A stretch of DNA of 64,000 bases from Gammaproteobacteria bacterium (GTDB taxonomy: Bacteria; Pseudomonadota; Gammaproteobacteria; Pseudomonadales; Pseudohongiellaceae): assembly GCA_018698975.1 (NCBI GenBank), contig JABIPQ010000121.1, forward strand, positions 1 to 64,000, written 5' to 3'. Below the pieces are notes generated by a model. It had not been told where the DNA came from, did not search any database, and was given only the letters and a program-made list of their open reading frames with translations. Positions 17,639 through 27,234 of the stretch are shown in pieces. Positions within the stretch are counted from its first letter, which is position 1. Each line of letters begins with the position of its first letter. Both the position numbers and the translations under genes were made by a program.

Positions 17639-19338
17639 GAATCAACCAGATGCTGCGCTGTACGCCAGGCCAATGCCTGCAAGGTCTGCGTGGGATTTCT
17701 GGCGCCTGCTGTTGGCATCACCGAACCTCCAATGATACCCAGGTTTTTCGCTTCAAAAGAAAAGCCCCAGGGATCACATACACTGGTCTCGGGATTATTA
17801 CCCATTCGGGTACCGCCGTGAGCATGAGTTGAAAGCCCTGGTCCAACACCACCACCGGTATTCACAATATCCGAGGCGCCGGCGGCGCGAAACCATTCTT
17901 CCATTTTGTTGGCAGCATGGCCTGCTGCCATTGGTTCATTAAGCTTTGGTCCGTGAGTGACTCTGAGCACCGGATCGCCATAAGGATCTCTGACGTTGGG
18001 ATCAAGATCGGCCCAGGTGTGCTCATAGGGAAAGGTATTGGTTTGCATATAAGCTGTCTGGGTACGACCGGCGTTTTCCTTTATAAAGCCTTTCCAGTCT
18101 GAACCCCAGCGCCGCTCCACCTTGCCAAAGGTGCCCATAGCAGCGGCACCAATCGGATGTTTTTCTGTATACACATGCAGACTGGCTCCACCAATAAAAC
18201 CAAGACCGCTATGATCAAAATTATCATCTGCCCAATCATCCACCATAACACCCTGGGCGATAGCGCCGTACCAGATATTGATATCAAATGGGAACAGTGC
18301 CGTGACAAGCGTGCCGCCCTGAATATCCCAATGACCAAAGTAATGCCGACCTACCTGCCCACGATTATTGCCCAGACCATTGGGGTAATACGCCGATGTA
18401 GACAACAACAGAGTACGAATATTTTCATAGGTGTAACAGCCCAGCAAAACCGCGCGGGCTGGCTGAAAATACTCTTCGCCATCACGTATATAAGTGACAC
18501 CTGTCACTTTTCCGGTATTATCGACTTCGATGCGGCGTACATTGGCATTATCTCTAACTTCAAGATTGCCGGTGGCCACCGCCTTCGGAATGGTAGAGAC
18601 ATCGGTGGAATTTTTTGCCCGCACATGACATCCGCCCCTATCGCAGTAGCCGTGATACTGACAACCCGGGCGCCCATCATAAGGCTGTGAATTAATTGCT
18701 GCGGGACCATGGTAAGGATGAAAACCAATCTCCTGACCCGCTGTCTGCATATGATCGAGAAAATCACAGGACCTAAGTGGCGGCATCGGATAGTCACGCT
18801 GGCGCGGACCTTCAAATATATTGCCTTCGGAATTTATCTGTCCTTGTATGTTACCTGCACGCCCGCTGACGCCGACCTCGTATTCGATATGATCATAGAA
18901 AGGTTCCATATCATCGTATGAGACCGGCCAATCTTCCAGGGTGGTGCCTTCGGGAATATATTCAGCACCATAACGCTCAAGGGTGGCACTGCGAACTTTA
19001 AAATCCCAGGGATTCAGGCGCCAGCTCTGCGCATGGTAATGAATGGAAGTGCCTCCTACCGCGTTCATCATTGGGTGGCTTGCCTGCTGTACCGCAGTCT
19101 CGGTGGGCGACCTTCTGACCGTCGGAATTTCTCCAGCGACCTTATTACCCGTTGTCACCAGGGAGCGCACATTGTTATGGATTTCGTCCGCCTTGTAGTC
19201 CCGCCCCGGATTCATCCAGGTACCGGCTTCCAGCCCTACCACATTGAGTCCTGCTCTGGTCAGAGGCAATACAGCAACACCGCCTGCAGCACCGAGGCCT
19301 ACAACAACGACATCAACTTCTTGTAGATTATTCGCCAT
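17617..19338 (-). CDS. GMC-family FAD dehydrogenase, large subunit
   Basis: The 573-residue protein starts at the ATG giving MANNLQEVDVVVV, which has a GGGAG ribosome site eight bases upstream. An earlier ATG 15 bases upstream lacks one. The FAD motif GLGAAGGVAVLPLTRAG is at the N-terminus, followed by GGTSIHYHAQSWRL (about 93) and the C-terminal HGGTRMGNNP and MPTAGARNPTQTLQALAWR, typical of gluconate 2-dehydrogenase alpha-like GMC enzymes. It oxidises a sugar or alcohol in the periplasm, exported with its Tat-signal small subunit, whose gene overlaps its start by 11 bases. The substrate is unknown. Confidence 0.9.
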   Translation of the reverse strand: MANNLQEVDVVVVGLGAAGGVAVLPLTRAGLNVVGLEAGTWMNPGRDYKADEIHNNVRSLVTTGNKVAGEIPTVRRSPTETAVQQASHPMMNAVGGTSIHYHAQSWRLNPWDFKVRSATLERYGAEYIPEGTTLEDWPVSYDDMEPFYDHIEYEVGVSGRAGNIQGQINSEGNIFEGPRQRDYPMPPLRSCDFLDHMQTAGQEIGFHPYHGPAAINSQPYDGRPGCQYHGYCDRGGCHVRAKNSTDVSTIPKAVATGNLEVRDNANVRRIEVDNTGKVTGVTYIRDGEEYFQPARAVLLGCYTYENIRTLLLSTSAYYPNGLGNNRGQVGRHYFGHWDIQGGTLVTALFPFDINIWYGAIAQGVMVDDWADDNFDHSGLGFIGGASLHVYTEKHPIGAAAMGTFGKVERRWGSDWKGFIKENAGRTQTAYMQTNTFPYEHTWADLDPNVRDPYGDPVLRVTHGPKLNEPMAAGHAANKMEEWFRAAGASDIVNTGGGVGPGLSTHAHGGTRMGNNPETSVCDPWGFSFEAKNLGIIGGSVMPTAGARNPTQTLQALAWRTAQHLVDSWDDITA

Positions 19339-19990
19339 CGTAGTCACTCCCATAAGCAGAAGTATGCAGTGGTGGCAACCTTCCCCCCATTTTTTGCATT
19401 TCGGCTGAACTACTCATCACAGCACCTGGATAGCCAATTAAATCCCAACCTGCGTAATTCTGGTTACCCCCGTAATAAGGATCACTGAACATCCCCTCAA
19501 GGGTAAGCCGATGCAAACGATTAAAGATTTGTGCAGAATTATCAAAGCCGGCAATTTTTCCATCTTCCATATCCCTGAGTAGTGCATCCTTGTTATTGTC
19601 AGACAGCAACTGGAACTCAAGATCATAGCGACTGCGGGCGGCACGTGTCAGCGCAAAAAGTCCTTCACTGAGTAAATCCAGTTCATTATTGTTCCAGTCT
19701 GCAAGTGAGTTATCAATGTAATAAGGCACTCCAGCGGCAACCGCGCCAGGGCCATTGTTATCGGCTGGAATAATTCGATCGGCAAAGGCTTCAAGAATCA
19801 GCCAGGCTTCCCGGGACAGTATTCTTTGTGGGGCCGGCATGGGTGTTGTGCAGGATGTATTGGCAAGTGGAATCAGGACCACAGAAGAAGCAGTCACCGC
19901 AGAGCCAAGGACTTTTCGTCGACTAACTGAATGCATACTCTCTGGAGTAGTATCGGCCGTTATTATCTTGTTCTCACTTTCATCATCCAT
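19328..19990 (-). CDS. Gluconate 2-dehydrogenase subunit 3 family protein (Tat)
   Basis: The 220-residue protein has a twin-arginine signal (SRRKVLGSAVTASSVVLIP, about 24-42) after an unusually long n-region. The mature part has the small-subunit pattern LSREAWLILEAFADRIIPAD, then a spaced Asp/Gly region and YAGWDLIGYPGA near the end. It chaperones the flavoprotein through the Tat system and stays in the complex. It is the first gene of a unit: small subunit, flavoprotein, cytochrome, then the propeller protein. It diverges from the DUF6152 gene at 20165 with about 170 bp between. Confidence 0.87.
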   Translation of the reverse strand: MDDESENKIITADTTPESMHSVSRRKVLGSAVTASSVVLIPLANTSCTTPMPAPQRILSREAWLILEAFADRIIPADNNGPGAVAAGVPYYIDNSLADWNNNELDLLSEGLFALTRAARSRYDLEFQLLSDNNKDALLRDMEDGKIAGFDNSAQIFNRLHRLTLEGMFSDPYYGGNQNYAGWDLIGYPGAVMSSSAEMQKMGGRLPPLHTSAYGSDYDGE

Positions 19991-20164
19991 AGATTTTTCC
20001 TTAGCGTGTTATGTAATAGCAAAAAACTTAGCATAATAATACGTTGGAGGATAATCCCTTTTCCACCACCTTAATGGCCAAGCGATAATTCTTGTGCCAA
20101 TGAAAAGATTAACACTATACTTTAACGATTAATCATCTCTGCTCATTTGGAGTAATTTCCAGCC

Positions 20165-20593
20165 GTGGAAAAATCAACGACATCTGCAACGCGCCACAAG
20201 GTCGGAACTGCATTAATCTGCTTGCTTACCCTGCTGACCTGCTCATCAATAGTTTATGCACATCACGGCACAGCAGTGTCCTATGAGCAGGAAGAATTCA
20301 TAACGGTTACTGGTACAGTCACAGAATTCAGATGGCGCAACCCACATTCAGCGCTGTTTCTGGATATCAAGAACGACGCAGGGGAAACGGTAAACTATGC
20401 CATAGAGCTGGCCAGCCCGGTACTCATGTCCCGGTCCAGCGGCTGGACCCGAAACACCTTCAGACCCGGTGATAGCGTACAATTCAGGGTCCACCCCTCC
20501 AGAACCGGCGCGCCGGTCGGCGAATGCCTGTTCAACTGCGAAGTATTGATTAATGGTGAAGCACCCGTATCAGCGCTGGATAATCAGGAGTAA
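20165..20593 (+). CDS. Exported DUF6152 family protein, second copy
   Basis: The 142-residue product has a GTG start and a signal peptide ending SIVYAHHGT. It shares GTVTEFRWRNPHSALFLDI and the NYAIELASP segment with the copies at 13423 and 29426, and has a Cys pair near the C-terminus (GECLFNCEV) not seen in the first copy. A GGAG lies about 12 bases before the GTG, a long spacing. It is followed six bases later by a WYGYS-motif partner. It diverges from the FAD dehydrogenase genes, so a shared control region is likely. Confidence 0.8.
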   Translation: MEKSTTSATRHKVGTALICLLTLLTCSSIVYAHHGTAVSYEQEEFITVTGTVTEFRWRNPHSALFLDIKNDAGETVNYAIELASPVLMSRSSGWTRNTFRPGDSVQFRVHPSRTGAPVGECLFNCEVLINGEAPVSALDNQE

Positions 20594-20599
20594 ACCGAT

Positions 20600-21355
20600 A
20601 TGAAAAAACTCTCTGCATTCATACCGACTATGCTGTCCCTGGTGATCCTTTTTATCCCGACGACTTCCCTGGCACAAAGTGATTTAAACGGCGTCTGGTT
20701 ACGCGGCTCTCGCTCTGATGCTTATCCAGTGTCGCAATGGAGCCCGGATATACTGCCCTTCACTACTCTCGGACAAACCCAATTTGACAGCAATGTGCCG
20801 GGCAAGGGACCACGCCAGAGTATGCCGGCCTTTGGTAATGATCCACTGGGAGATGCCAATCCCCCGGGTTTGTATCGGACGCTGGTCTATGGAAGACCCT
20901 GGGAATTTATTCAGCTGCCCAACAAAATTGTGCAGATGTTCGAATGGGGAAAACACTGGCGCACCATCTGGACTGATGGACGCGCTGTACCCGATGTCAT
21001 TGTTGCCGGACCGTACTGGTACGGTTATTCCGTAGGGGAATGGCAAGGCGATACTCTGGTAGTTAAAACGGTGGGCCTGGATGGACGCGCATGGCTGGAT
21101 GAATGGGGTACACCCTTTTCCGATTTCGCCTTAATCGAGGAACGCTGGACGCGTGTCGGAAATTCTCTGGAAATGAAACTGACAGTGAACGATCCGGATC
21201 TCTATCGTGAATCCTGGACCAGTGACACCAAGCAATTCAATTATCAAGACCCTGATACCCTGAACGGTGAATTGATGGAACAGATTTTTGCACCTATAGA
21301 TGAAATGGAATTTAACAGAACTATTCGGGATCCTGCTGCTGCCGGGCCTCAGTAA
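20600..21355 (+). CDS. Secreted WYGYS-motif protein, DUF6152 partner, second copy
   Basis: The 251-residue product has a signal peptide ending SLAQ. It shares SDLNGVW, WTDGRAVPD (about 124) and YWYGYSVGEWQGDTLVVKT (about 138) with its paralogues, and an ERWTRVGNSLEM segment. The central His of WYGHS is Tyr here. It lies six bases after the DUF6152 stop. The mature N-terminal region, with several Pro/Gly-rich turns, differs from the first copy. The function is unknown. Confidence 0.8.
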   Translation: MKKLSAFIPTMLSLVILFIPTTSLAQSDLNGVWLRGSRSDAYPVSQWSPDILPFTTLGQTQFDSNVPGKGPRQSMPAFGNDPLGDANPPGLYRTLVYGRPWEFIQLPNKIVQMFEWGKHWRTIWTDGRAVPDVIVAGPYWYGYSVGEWQGDTLVVKTVGLDGRAWLDEWGTPFSDFALIEERWTRVGNSLEMKLTVNDPDLYRESWTSDTKQFNYQDPDTLNGELMEQIFAPIDEMEFNRTIRDPAAAGPQ

Positions 21356-21369
21356 TCAATCCTATAACA

Positions 21370-21762
21370 CTAACGTCCATAACCCAGTGTTTTTATGCGA
21401 GTCACCCTATTATCGGTGAAGGTCACTTCACGCATGAAGTGACGAGGACCAAAATTATAGGTCCAGGTTTCAACCGGCACTTCAACCACTGAACGATTGT
21501 GATGGAGTAATTCACTACTGGTGATATCTAAATAATAACCATGGCTTAAAGACAATACGCCAAAGCGGCGAGCAGGTATTCCCGAGCGATAAATGGTTTT
21601 GTGTGTGGTAATAATTGGGTCGCCACAATTTGCCAGGACTTCACCCAGATGGTCTCCCCGTGAAATCACATTGCGATTACAACGCATGGTGTCAGCCTGC
21701 CCCGTCTGTGCAAACAGAGAAAAGGCCAGAGTCGATACAGTAAGAATGAAGCGCTTGTTCAT
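21370..21762 (-). CDS. DUF2845 family exported protein
   Basis: The 130-residue product starts at the ATG giving MNKRFILTVSTLAFSLF, with a GGAGG ribosome site eight bases upstream; an earlier ATG is in frame but lacks a signal-like start. After the signal peptide come DTMRCNRNVISRGDHLGEVLANCGDP-type residues with two Cys, then VETWTYNFGP and F-T-D-N-R-V-T-R-I near the end. This fits DUF2845, a small periplasmic family of unknown function that resembles SmpA/BamE-like folds. It is convergent with the DUF6152 pair and has no clear partner. Confidence 0.8.
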   Translation of the reverse strand: MNKRFILTVSTLAFSLFAQTGQADTMRCNRNVISRGDHLGEVLANCGDPIITTHKTIYRSGIPARRFGVLSLSHGYYLDITSSELLHHNRSVVEVPVETWTYNFGPRHFMREVTFTDNRVTRIKTLGYGR

Positions 21763-21877
21763 GGGTATTGCCTCCAGATTCAATCATACTGGTCTGGAGA
21801 TGAATTAGAACTTAATACAGCAGCCAGAGGCTGCCAGTTGCGAGTCTCAAGTCTCAAGCAGGCGTCTTTCAAACGCC

Positions 21878-21956
21878 ATGTCGGATGACGGCCTTGCAGG
21901 CCTTTTCCGACCTACAGTCTTTCCTCTTGTACCTTGTACCTTATAACTTGTAACTG
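21878..21956 (-). repeat. GTAGG-headed REP plus heptamer array after oadB
   Basis: On the minus strand the oadB stop is followed by a GTTACAA/GGTACAA array (about 21921-21955). A long palindrome follows, TGTAGGTCGGAAAAGGCC to GGCCGTCATCCGACAT (21878-21915), close to the enteric REP consensus. Confidence 0.8.
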
Positions 21957-23123
21957 TTATCCCAAATAACTAATCATCACACCAGCGGCCACCGCTGAAC
22001 CAATAACTCCGGCAACATTCGGGCCCATGGCGTGCATTAACAGAAAATTCTGTGGGTTAGCTTCCAGACCAACTTTATTGGCAACCCGTGCCGCCATTGG
22101 GACTGCTGAGACACCGGCAGCGCCGATCAAAGGATTGATTGGGGTGTTGCCATATTTATTCATCAACTTGGCCATCAGAATGCCGGTTGCAGTACCAATA
22201 CCGAAGGCGACAATCCCCAGTAACAGTATCCCCAGGGTTTCAATATTCAGGAAAGACTCTGAACTGAGTTTTGAGCCTACTCCCAGGCCCAGAAAAATAG
22301 TGGTGATATTTATCAGGGAGTTTTGTGCAGTATCGCTCAGACGCTCCACTACTCCGCTTTCCTTCATCAGGTTCCCAAAACAAAACATCCCTAACAGCGG
22401 AGCGGCCGTCGGCAGGAACAAGGCCACCAGCATCAACAGGCTGAGGGGGAAGATAATTTTTTCTCTCTGACTGACCGGGCGCAATTGTTCCATGCGGATT
22501 TCCCGCTCGGCCTGTGTTGTCAGGGCCCGCATGATGGGAGGCTGGATCATCGGCACCAGTGCCATATAGGAATATGCGGCTACGGCAATGGCACCAAGCA
22601 AATCAGGGGCCAGACGACTGGAGACAAAAATAGCGGTGGGGCCGTCCGCTCCACCAATAATGCCAATGGCTGCAGCATCAGCGAGACTAAAATCCATCAA
22701 GCCCAAAGAGGTTAAACCTATAGCGCCGATGACTGTTGTGAAAATACCGAACTGCGCAGCGGCGCCCAAAAATAATGTGCGGGGATTTGCCAGCAAGGGC
22801 CCAAAGTCCGTCATGGACCCAACCCCCATAAAAATAATCAGTGGAAAAATGCCTGTAGAAATCCCGGCTTCATAGATGTAATAAAGAATACCGCCAGGAG
22901 ACTCCAGATGGCCTGCTGCATCATAAATGGGTTCTGCCAGGAAACCGGCGCCAGGAATATTGACCAGAATTGCACCCATGCCGATAGGCAAGAGCAACAG
23001 CGGCTCAAATCCTTTGCGGATGGCAAGGTAGACAAGCAGCAGACCAACCAGCAGCATAACGAACTGCCCTGCTTCGATCTGGTATATACCGGAATCCTGA
23101 AAAAGCTTAAGCAAGCTATCCAT
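21957..23123 (-). CDS. oadB: Oxaloacetate decarboxylase beta subunit, sodium pump
   Basis: The 388-residue membrane protein has about ten hydrophobic segments. It carries the conserved [13 protein letters not shown] (about 154), with the Asp of the sodium path, and [18 protein letters not shown] (about 330). It couples decarboxylation of the carboxybiotin made by the alpha subunit to sodium export. The length is somewhat below the 430 residues of enteric OadB, which is normal for many marine forms. It lies 65 bases after oadA in the order gamma, alpha, beta on the minus strand. Confidence 0.93.
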   Translation of the reverse strand: MDSLLKLFQDSGIYQIEAGQFVMLLVGLLLVYLAIRKGFEPLLLLPIGMGAILVNIPGAGFLAEPIYDAAGHLESPGGILYYIYEAGISTGIFPLIIFMGVGSMTDFGPLLANPRTLFLGAAAQFGIFTTVIGAIGLTSLGLMDFSLADAAAIGIIGGADGPTAIFVSSRLAPDLLGAIAVAAYSYMALVPMIQPPIMRALTTQAEREIRMEQLRPVSQREKIIFPLSLLMLVALFLPTAAPLLGMFCFGNLMKESGVVERLSDTAQNSLINITTIFLGLGVGSKLSSESFLNIETLGILLLGIVAFGIGTATGILMAKLMNKYGNTPINPLIGAAGVSAVPMAARVANKVGLEANPQNFLLMHAMGPNVAGVIGSAVAAGVMISYLG

Positions 23124-23188
23124 TAATTTGCATTCCCGAGATTACAAAAACGTGCTTTTTAATTACAAGCAATGCTGTACCTGAAGAC

Positions 23189-24997
23189 TTATCCAATGGT
23201 CAGCAACTCATCGCCAACCGAAACCGCATTGCCATCAGCTACCTTGATCCCCTGAATAGTGCCTGCCTTGGGGGCCTTGACCTCGGTTTCCATTTTCATG
23301 GCTTCCAGAATGATCAGTACTTCTCCCTCGACAACCTTCTGTCCAACACTCACATTGACCTTGAAAATATTGCCTGCTAATGGCGCTAACAACGGCTCGC
23401 TCTTCTTGGATGAGGGAGTGGCCTCTGCGATAACTGGCGCATCAGATTGCCCTGACGCTGCCTGAATATTGCTGATATCGCCACCTTCGGAAACCTGAAC
23501 CACATAGGTCTGACCATTTACGTTGACTGAATACACGCTGGCTTCACCAGCTTTCGATGCAGCTGGTAGTGTAGCAGCAGGGGCGAGCTCTTCCCCGGTT
23601 GGGACTGGTTCGAAGGCATCAGGATTACCACGGTTCTTCAGAAACTTCAGACCAATCTGCGGGAAAAGTGCATAGGTAAGCACATCATCAATTTCATTTT
23701 CCCCTGACTCAATGCTAAAGCCTTCTTCTTTTGCTTTTTCCTTCAGTTCCCTGGTCAGAGCCTCCAGTTCAGGTTCGAGAAGGTCGGCAGGACGACAGGT
23801 GATTGCCTCAGCGCCATCAAGTACTTTGGCCTGTAATTCCTTGTTAACTTCAGAAGCCGTCGCGCCGTACTCCCCTTTCAGAATACCGGCTGTCTCTTTC
23901 GTAATATTTTTATAGCGTTCGCCGGATAGTACGTTGATAACAGCCTGTGTCCCCACAATCTGTGAGGTTGGCGTCACCAGGGCTATGTTGCCAAGATCTT
24001 CACGTACGCGAGGGATTTCTTTAAGCACTTCACCCATCTTATCGCCGGCATTTTGTTCGCGCAGCTGACTTTCCATATTGGTGAGCATGCCGCCTGGCAC
24101 CTGGGCCAGCAGGATGCGGGCATCAACTCCTTTCAGAGCTCCTTCAAACTTGGCGTATTTTTTCCTCACCACACGAAAGTACTCTGCAATCTCAGCCAAC
24201 AATGGCAAATCCAGTCCAGGGTCGCCAGGCAGGCCTTCATAAATGGCATTAATGGTTTCGGTTGGTGTATGGCCGTAAGTCATGCTCATGGAAGAAATAG
24301 CGGTATCTACATTGTCAATATTCGCCTCAATGGCCTTCACCAGCGTGGGAATCGATAAACCGGTAGTGGCATGAGCATGTAATTGAATAGGTAGTGAAGT
24401 GTCAGCTTTCAGGCGCTTGACCATTTCATAGGCTTCATAGGGCTTCAACAAGCCGGCCATGTCCTTGATACAAATAGAGTCGGCGCCCATTGATTCAAGC
24501 TGTTTCGCCAGAGTCAGCCAGGTATCAAGGTTATGGACCGGGCTCACGGTATAAGACAATGTGCCCTGTGCATGACCACCAACCTTGTTCACGCCCTTGA
24601 TCGCTGTTTCCATATTGCGGGGATCGTTCATGGCATCAAAAATGCGGAACACATCCACGCCATTTACATGCGCACGCTCACAGAATTTTTCTACCACATC
24701 GTCCGCATAGTGTCGGTAACCCAGAATATTCTGGGCCCGGAACAACATCTGGTGAGGCGTATTGGGAATGGCTTTCTTCAGTTCACGGATGCGATACCAG
24801 GGATCTTCACCCAGATAGCGAATACAGGAATCAAAGGTGGCGCCGCCCCAGGTTTCTACTGACCAGAAACCTACCTGGTCAATCTTCTCAGCAATAGGAA
24901 GCATGTCTTCCAGACGTAGCCGGGTGGCAAACAGTGACTGGTGAGCGTCACGTAGTACCAATTCTGTAATACCAACAGGATTTCTTTGTTCAATCAT
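23189..24997 (-). CDS. oadA: Oxaloacetate decarboxylase alpha subunit
   Basis: The 602-residue protein has an N-terminal carboxyltransferase domain ([16 protein letters not shown], about 13; the [11 protein letters not shown] Lys region, about 176), a linker rich in Pro/Ala (about 480-510) and a C-terminal biotinyl domain with the biotin Lys in EAMKMETEV (about 570). It removes CO2 from oxaloacetate and passes it to biotin. It belongs to the OadGAB sodium pump encoded around it. Some bacteria use the same subunit for methylmalonyl-CoA or pyruvate-linked reactions, but the beta and gamma neighbours support the oxaloacetate pump. Confidence 0.93.
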   Translation of the reverse strand: MIEQRNPVGITELVLRDAHQSLFATRLRLEDMLPIAEKIDQVGFWSVETWGGATFDSCIRYLGEDPWYRIRELKKAIPNTPHQMLFRAQNILGYRHYADDVVEKFCERAHVNGVDVFRIFDAMNDPRNMETAIKGVNKVGGHAQGTLSYTVSPVHNLDTWLTLAKQLESMGADSICIKDMAGLLKPYEAYEMVKRLKADTSLPIQLHAHATTGLSIPTLVKAIEANIDNVDTAISSMSMTYGHTPTETINAIYEGLPGDPGLDLPLLAEIAEYFRVVRKKYAKFEGALKGVDARILLAQVPGGMLTNMESQLREQNAGDKMGEVLKEIPRVREDLGNIALVTPTSQIVGTQAVINVLSGERYKNITKETAGILKGEYGATASEVNKELQAKVLDGAEAITCRPADLLEPELEALTRELKEKAKEEGFSIESGENEIDDVLTYALFPQIGLKFLKNRGNPDAFEPVPTGEELAPAATLPAASKAGEASVYSVNVNGQTYVVQVSEGGDISNIQAASGQSDAPVIAEATPSSKKSEPLLAPLAGNIFKVNVSVGQKVVEGEVLIILEAMKMETEVKAPKAGTIQGIKVADGNAVSVGDELLTIG

Positions 24998-25127
24998 TGG
25001 AATAACCCATTTTCAATTTTTATATTGCCTGCATATAGCACGATGAAAAATGCAGACTAAATTAGCACTTTCGCTGGATGCCAGGTGAAAAGATATTTTT
25101 AAAACGCTTGCTTATTAATCACACCGT

Positions 25128-25367
25128 TTACTGCCTGGAACGATGCGCATGTATAGCAGCGGTGATGACAGCGAACAGAGTTGCTTGGTCAAGCTGCCCT
25201 GTTGCTCCGGGATCATTTAGGTCTGCGGGTTGAACAGCCCCGTATTTTTGCACCAGTGTGGACATGATAGAAGTCACAAACACCAGTATGGTCAGGAACA
25301 CAAATACTGTGCCCATGCCCAGCAACATCAGATTAAGCCCTTCTGATATCAACTCTCCGGAATTCAC
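25128..25367 (-). CDS. oadG: Oxaloacetate decarboxylase gamma subunit
   Basis: The 79-residue protein has one N-terminal membrane helix (LMLLGMGTVFVFLTILVFVT, about 11-30) and a soluble C-terminal tail ending in a His/Arg-rich stretch (AIHAHRSRQ), as in OadG proteins that bind zinc. It starts at GTG with a GAGGA site eight bases upstream. It is first in the pump operon, and 130 bases separate it from oadA. Confidence 0.88.
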   Translation of the reverse strand: MNSGELISEGLNLMLLGMGTVFVFLTILVFVTSIMSTLVQKYGAVQPADLNDPGATGQLDQATLFAVITAAIHAHRSRQ

Positions 25368-25583
25368 TCAACATTTCCTCGTTTTCTTCATTTCACCAGC
25401 ACTTCCAGTGGAAATTTCAGTGTGCGCACTTTACAGGAAAACAGGGAATTTTTCCATTAAAACAGGGGCTTCAGACAACTTTTCTGAGATTACTTTAACT
25501 TTTGCTTCACATTTGCCAAAATCCTACCCAAGCAACAAGCAAGTCAGCGCAATATACGGTAAATTATTCCCTATCTCACCGGG

Positions 25584-26387
25584 ATGCATACTTCGTTTGA
25601 GCAGTTGACTGAACTTTACTGGCCAGACTCATTGCGGGGAAAAATAGTAGAAAATTATTTCAAATTATCCAACGGTTTTTTGTTTCGCCACACCGAAGCA
25701 GTTCTGGGTAATGCCGAACCCATTCTTGAACAGGCGCTGGCAATGGGCGCACCTGATACCCGGCTTATTGGTACGCCATTAGCCTCTGAATTTATTAACC
25801 CTGCATATAAACCCCACCGCGGCACACTGGAGAGCTGTCTATTTGCCGGGCGCCTGGCCAAGGAAAAAAACATCGAGGCTCTGCTGCAAAGTGTTGCCGA
25901 CTTTCCCGAGATCAAATTTAGTATCGCTGGTGACGGCCCCTTGCGTGAACAAATAATCAAGGCAAGCAGTCAGCATGCAAACCTGGATTACCTGGGCTGG
26001 CTGAGTCGCGAGGAACTGCGCAAAACGCTCGACCAGCACGATGCCCTTTTACTGCCCTCACACTTTGAGACATTTGGTACTGTGGCACTTGAAGCCATGG
26101 CGCGAGAAAAACTGGTTTTCGTTTCAAAAGGCTGCGGAATCACTCACTGGAACAGGTTGCTGCCCGGACTGATCATCATTGATGAATCCGGTCTTTCGCG
26201 CGCTATAAAACATGTATTACGCAAAACTCCGGATGAGAGAAAAGAGATCGCCAGTACGGCCAACAGTCTTGCCATCGCCTGGAATAATGATGTGTTGAAT
26301 CGCTGGAATTTGATCATCAGCGAAACTATCAGGGATTATACTGAACAACCCGACACTGAAAATTCCCAATCTGAAAAGAATCAATAG
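25584..26387 (+). CDS. Glycosyltransferase, group 1, short or 5'-truncated
   Basis: The 267-residue protein has the C-terminal half of a GT-B family 4 transferase: FAGRLAKEKNIEALL (about 89), IAGDGPLREQI, and the donor-binding LLPSHFETFGTVALEAMA (about 156). The N-terminal acceptor domain, usually about 150 residues, is represented only by its last part. The frame has a stop at 25560-25562, just before the ATG, and the two other frames upstream show nothing resembling a GT N-domain. There is no good ribosome site. It is therefore probably a truncated gene or remnant. It is followed ten bases later by a DUF2334 protein. Confidence 0.65.
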   Translation: MHTSFEQLTELYWPDSLRGKIVENYFKLSNGFLFRHTEAVLGNAEPILEQALAMGAPDTRLIGTPLASEFINPAYKPHRGTLESCLFAGRLAKEKNIEALLQSVADFPEIKFSIAGDGPLREQIIKASSQHANLDYLGWLSREELRKTLDQHDALLLPSHFETFGTVALEAMAREKLVFVSKGCGITHWNRLLPGLIIIDESGLSRAIKHVLRKTPDERKEIASTANSLAIAWNNDVLNRWNLIISETIRDYTEQPDTENSQSEKNQ

Positions 26388-26397
26388 CAACCAAACA

Positions 26398-27087
26398 ATG
26401 CACGCACTGATTTCCATTCATGATGTCATGCCCGCTACTCTGGGCAGAGTTCAATATTTTGCTGAGCAACTCGCGCATGTTGATATAGAAAATGTTCCCC
26501 TTCTGGTTGTGCCGGGACTAGCCTGGTCAGACCAGCAAATTGATATCCTGAAGGAACTGGAAAAACAGGGTTTTATCTTATCCGGACATGGCTGGCATCA
26601 CACTGCTAAAAATATTCACGGCTGGTATCACCGTTTACACTCAACACTGATATCACGCAATGTCGCTGAACACCTGTCTCTTGGTGAAAACGAAATCCAG
26701 CAACTTATGGACGAGTGTTACAACTGGTTTTTAGATCGCGATTTAAGCCCACCAGATCTTTATGTTCCACCTGCCTGGGCGATGGGTAAAATCAGCGCGC
26801 ACAATCTGGAAGCGTCCCCGTTTCGCTATTTTGAAAACACTGCAGGTTTTTATGACAGCACAAGCCGCCAACAAAGAAATCTGCCCTTGTCAGGATTTGA
26901 AGCAGATACTTTATTGCGGGCAGGGACCTTAAAGTTCTGGAATGGAATGAATAAACTGATCGCCCACGAGAGAAGGCCGGTGAGAATATCAATTCATCCT
27001 TTTGATCATGAATTGCTGCTCAGTAAATCCCTGTTTGCAACCCTCAAATCAGTTACTGCTACAGTGAATTACCGCGCATTATTTTGA
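26398..27087 (+). CDS. DUF2334 polysaccharide-deacetylase-like protein
   Basis: The 229-residue protein has the NodB-like pattern: ISIHDVMPATL at the start with Asp/His residues for metal, SGHGWHHTAK (about 61) as the H-x-x-x-H-type motif, a PPAWAMG segment and RISIHPFDHE near the end. DUF2334 proteins are predicted to deacetylate cell-surface sugars. Here it is not exported (no signal peptide), like many of this family. It follows the glycosyltransferase-like gene closely, and the two probably formed a surface-glycan unit. Confidence 0.8.
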   Translation: MHALISIHDVMPATLGRVQYFAEQLAHVDIENVPLLVVPGLAWSDQQIDILKELEKQGFILSGHGWHHTAKNIHGWYHRLHSTLISRNVAEHLSLGENEIQQLMDECYNWFLDRDLSPPDLYVPPAWAMGKISAHNLEASPFRYFENTAGFYDSTSRQQRNLPLSGFEADTLLRAGTLKFWNGMNKLIAHERRPVRISIHPFDHELLLSKSLFATLKSVTATVNYRALF

Positions 27088-27126
27088 AGGGATCAACAAT
27101 GCTTTTTTGCGATGTACCTTTACTTT

Positions 27127-27156
27127 GCCGGACAGCGCTTCGCTCTTCCGGCCTAC
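27127..27156 (-). repeat. GTAGG-headed REP palindrome
   Basis: GCCGGACAGCG and CGCT-CTTCCGGC pair around a short loop, followed by CTAC, giving a GTAGGCCGG head on the minus strand. It lies between the convergent DUF2334 and PQQ genes. A weaker related sequence occurs at about 27177-27208. Confidence 0.7.
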
Positions 27157-27234
27157 GCAAAATTATGGATCAGTTGCAGGCCTCAAGAGCAAAGCGATGT
27201 CCGGCTTCGATAATTTTTAATCTTTATTCGTCTT

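Noticed and set aside
25258-25608. Missing N-terminal half of the glycosyltransferase in another frame
   Set aside because: The 116-residue translation shows no GT-B features and runs antisense to oadG in its first part.
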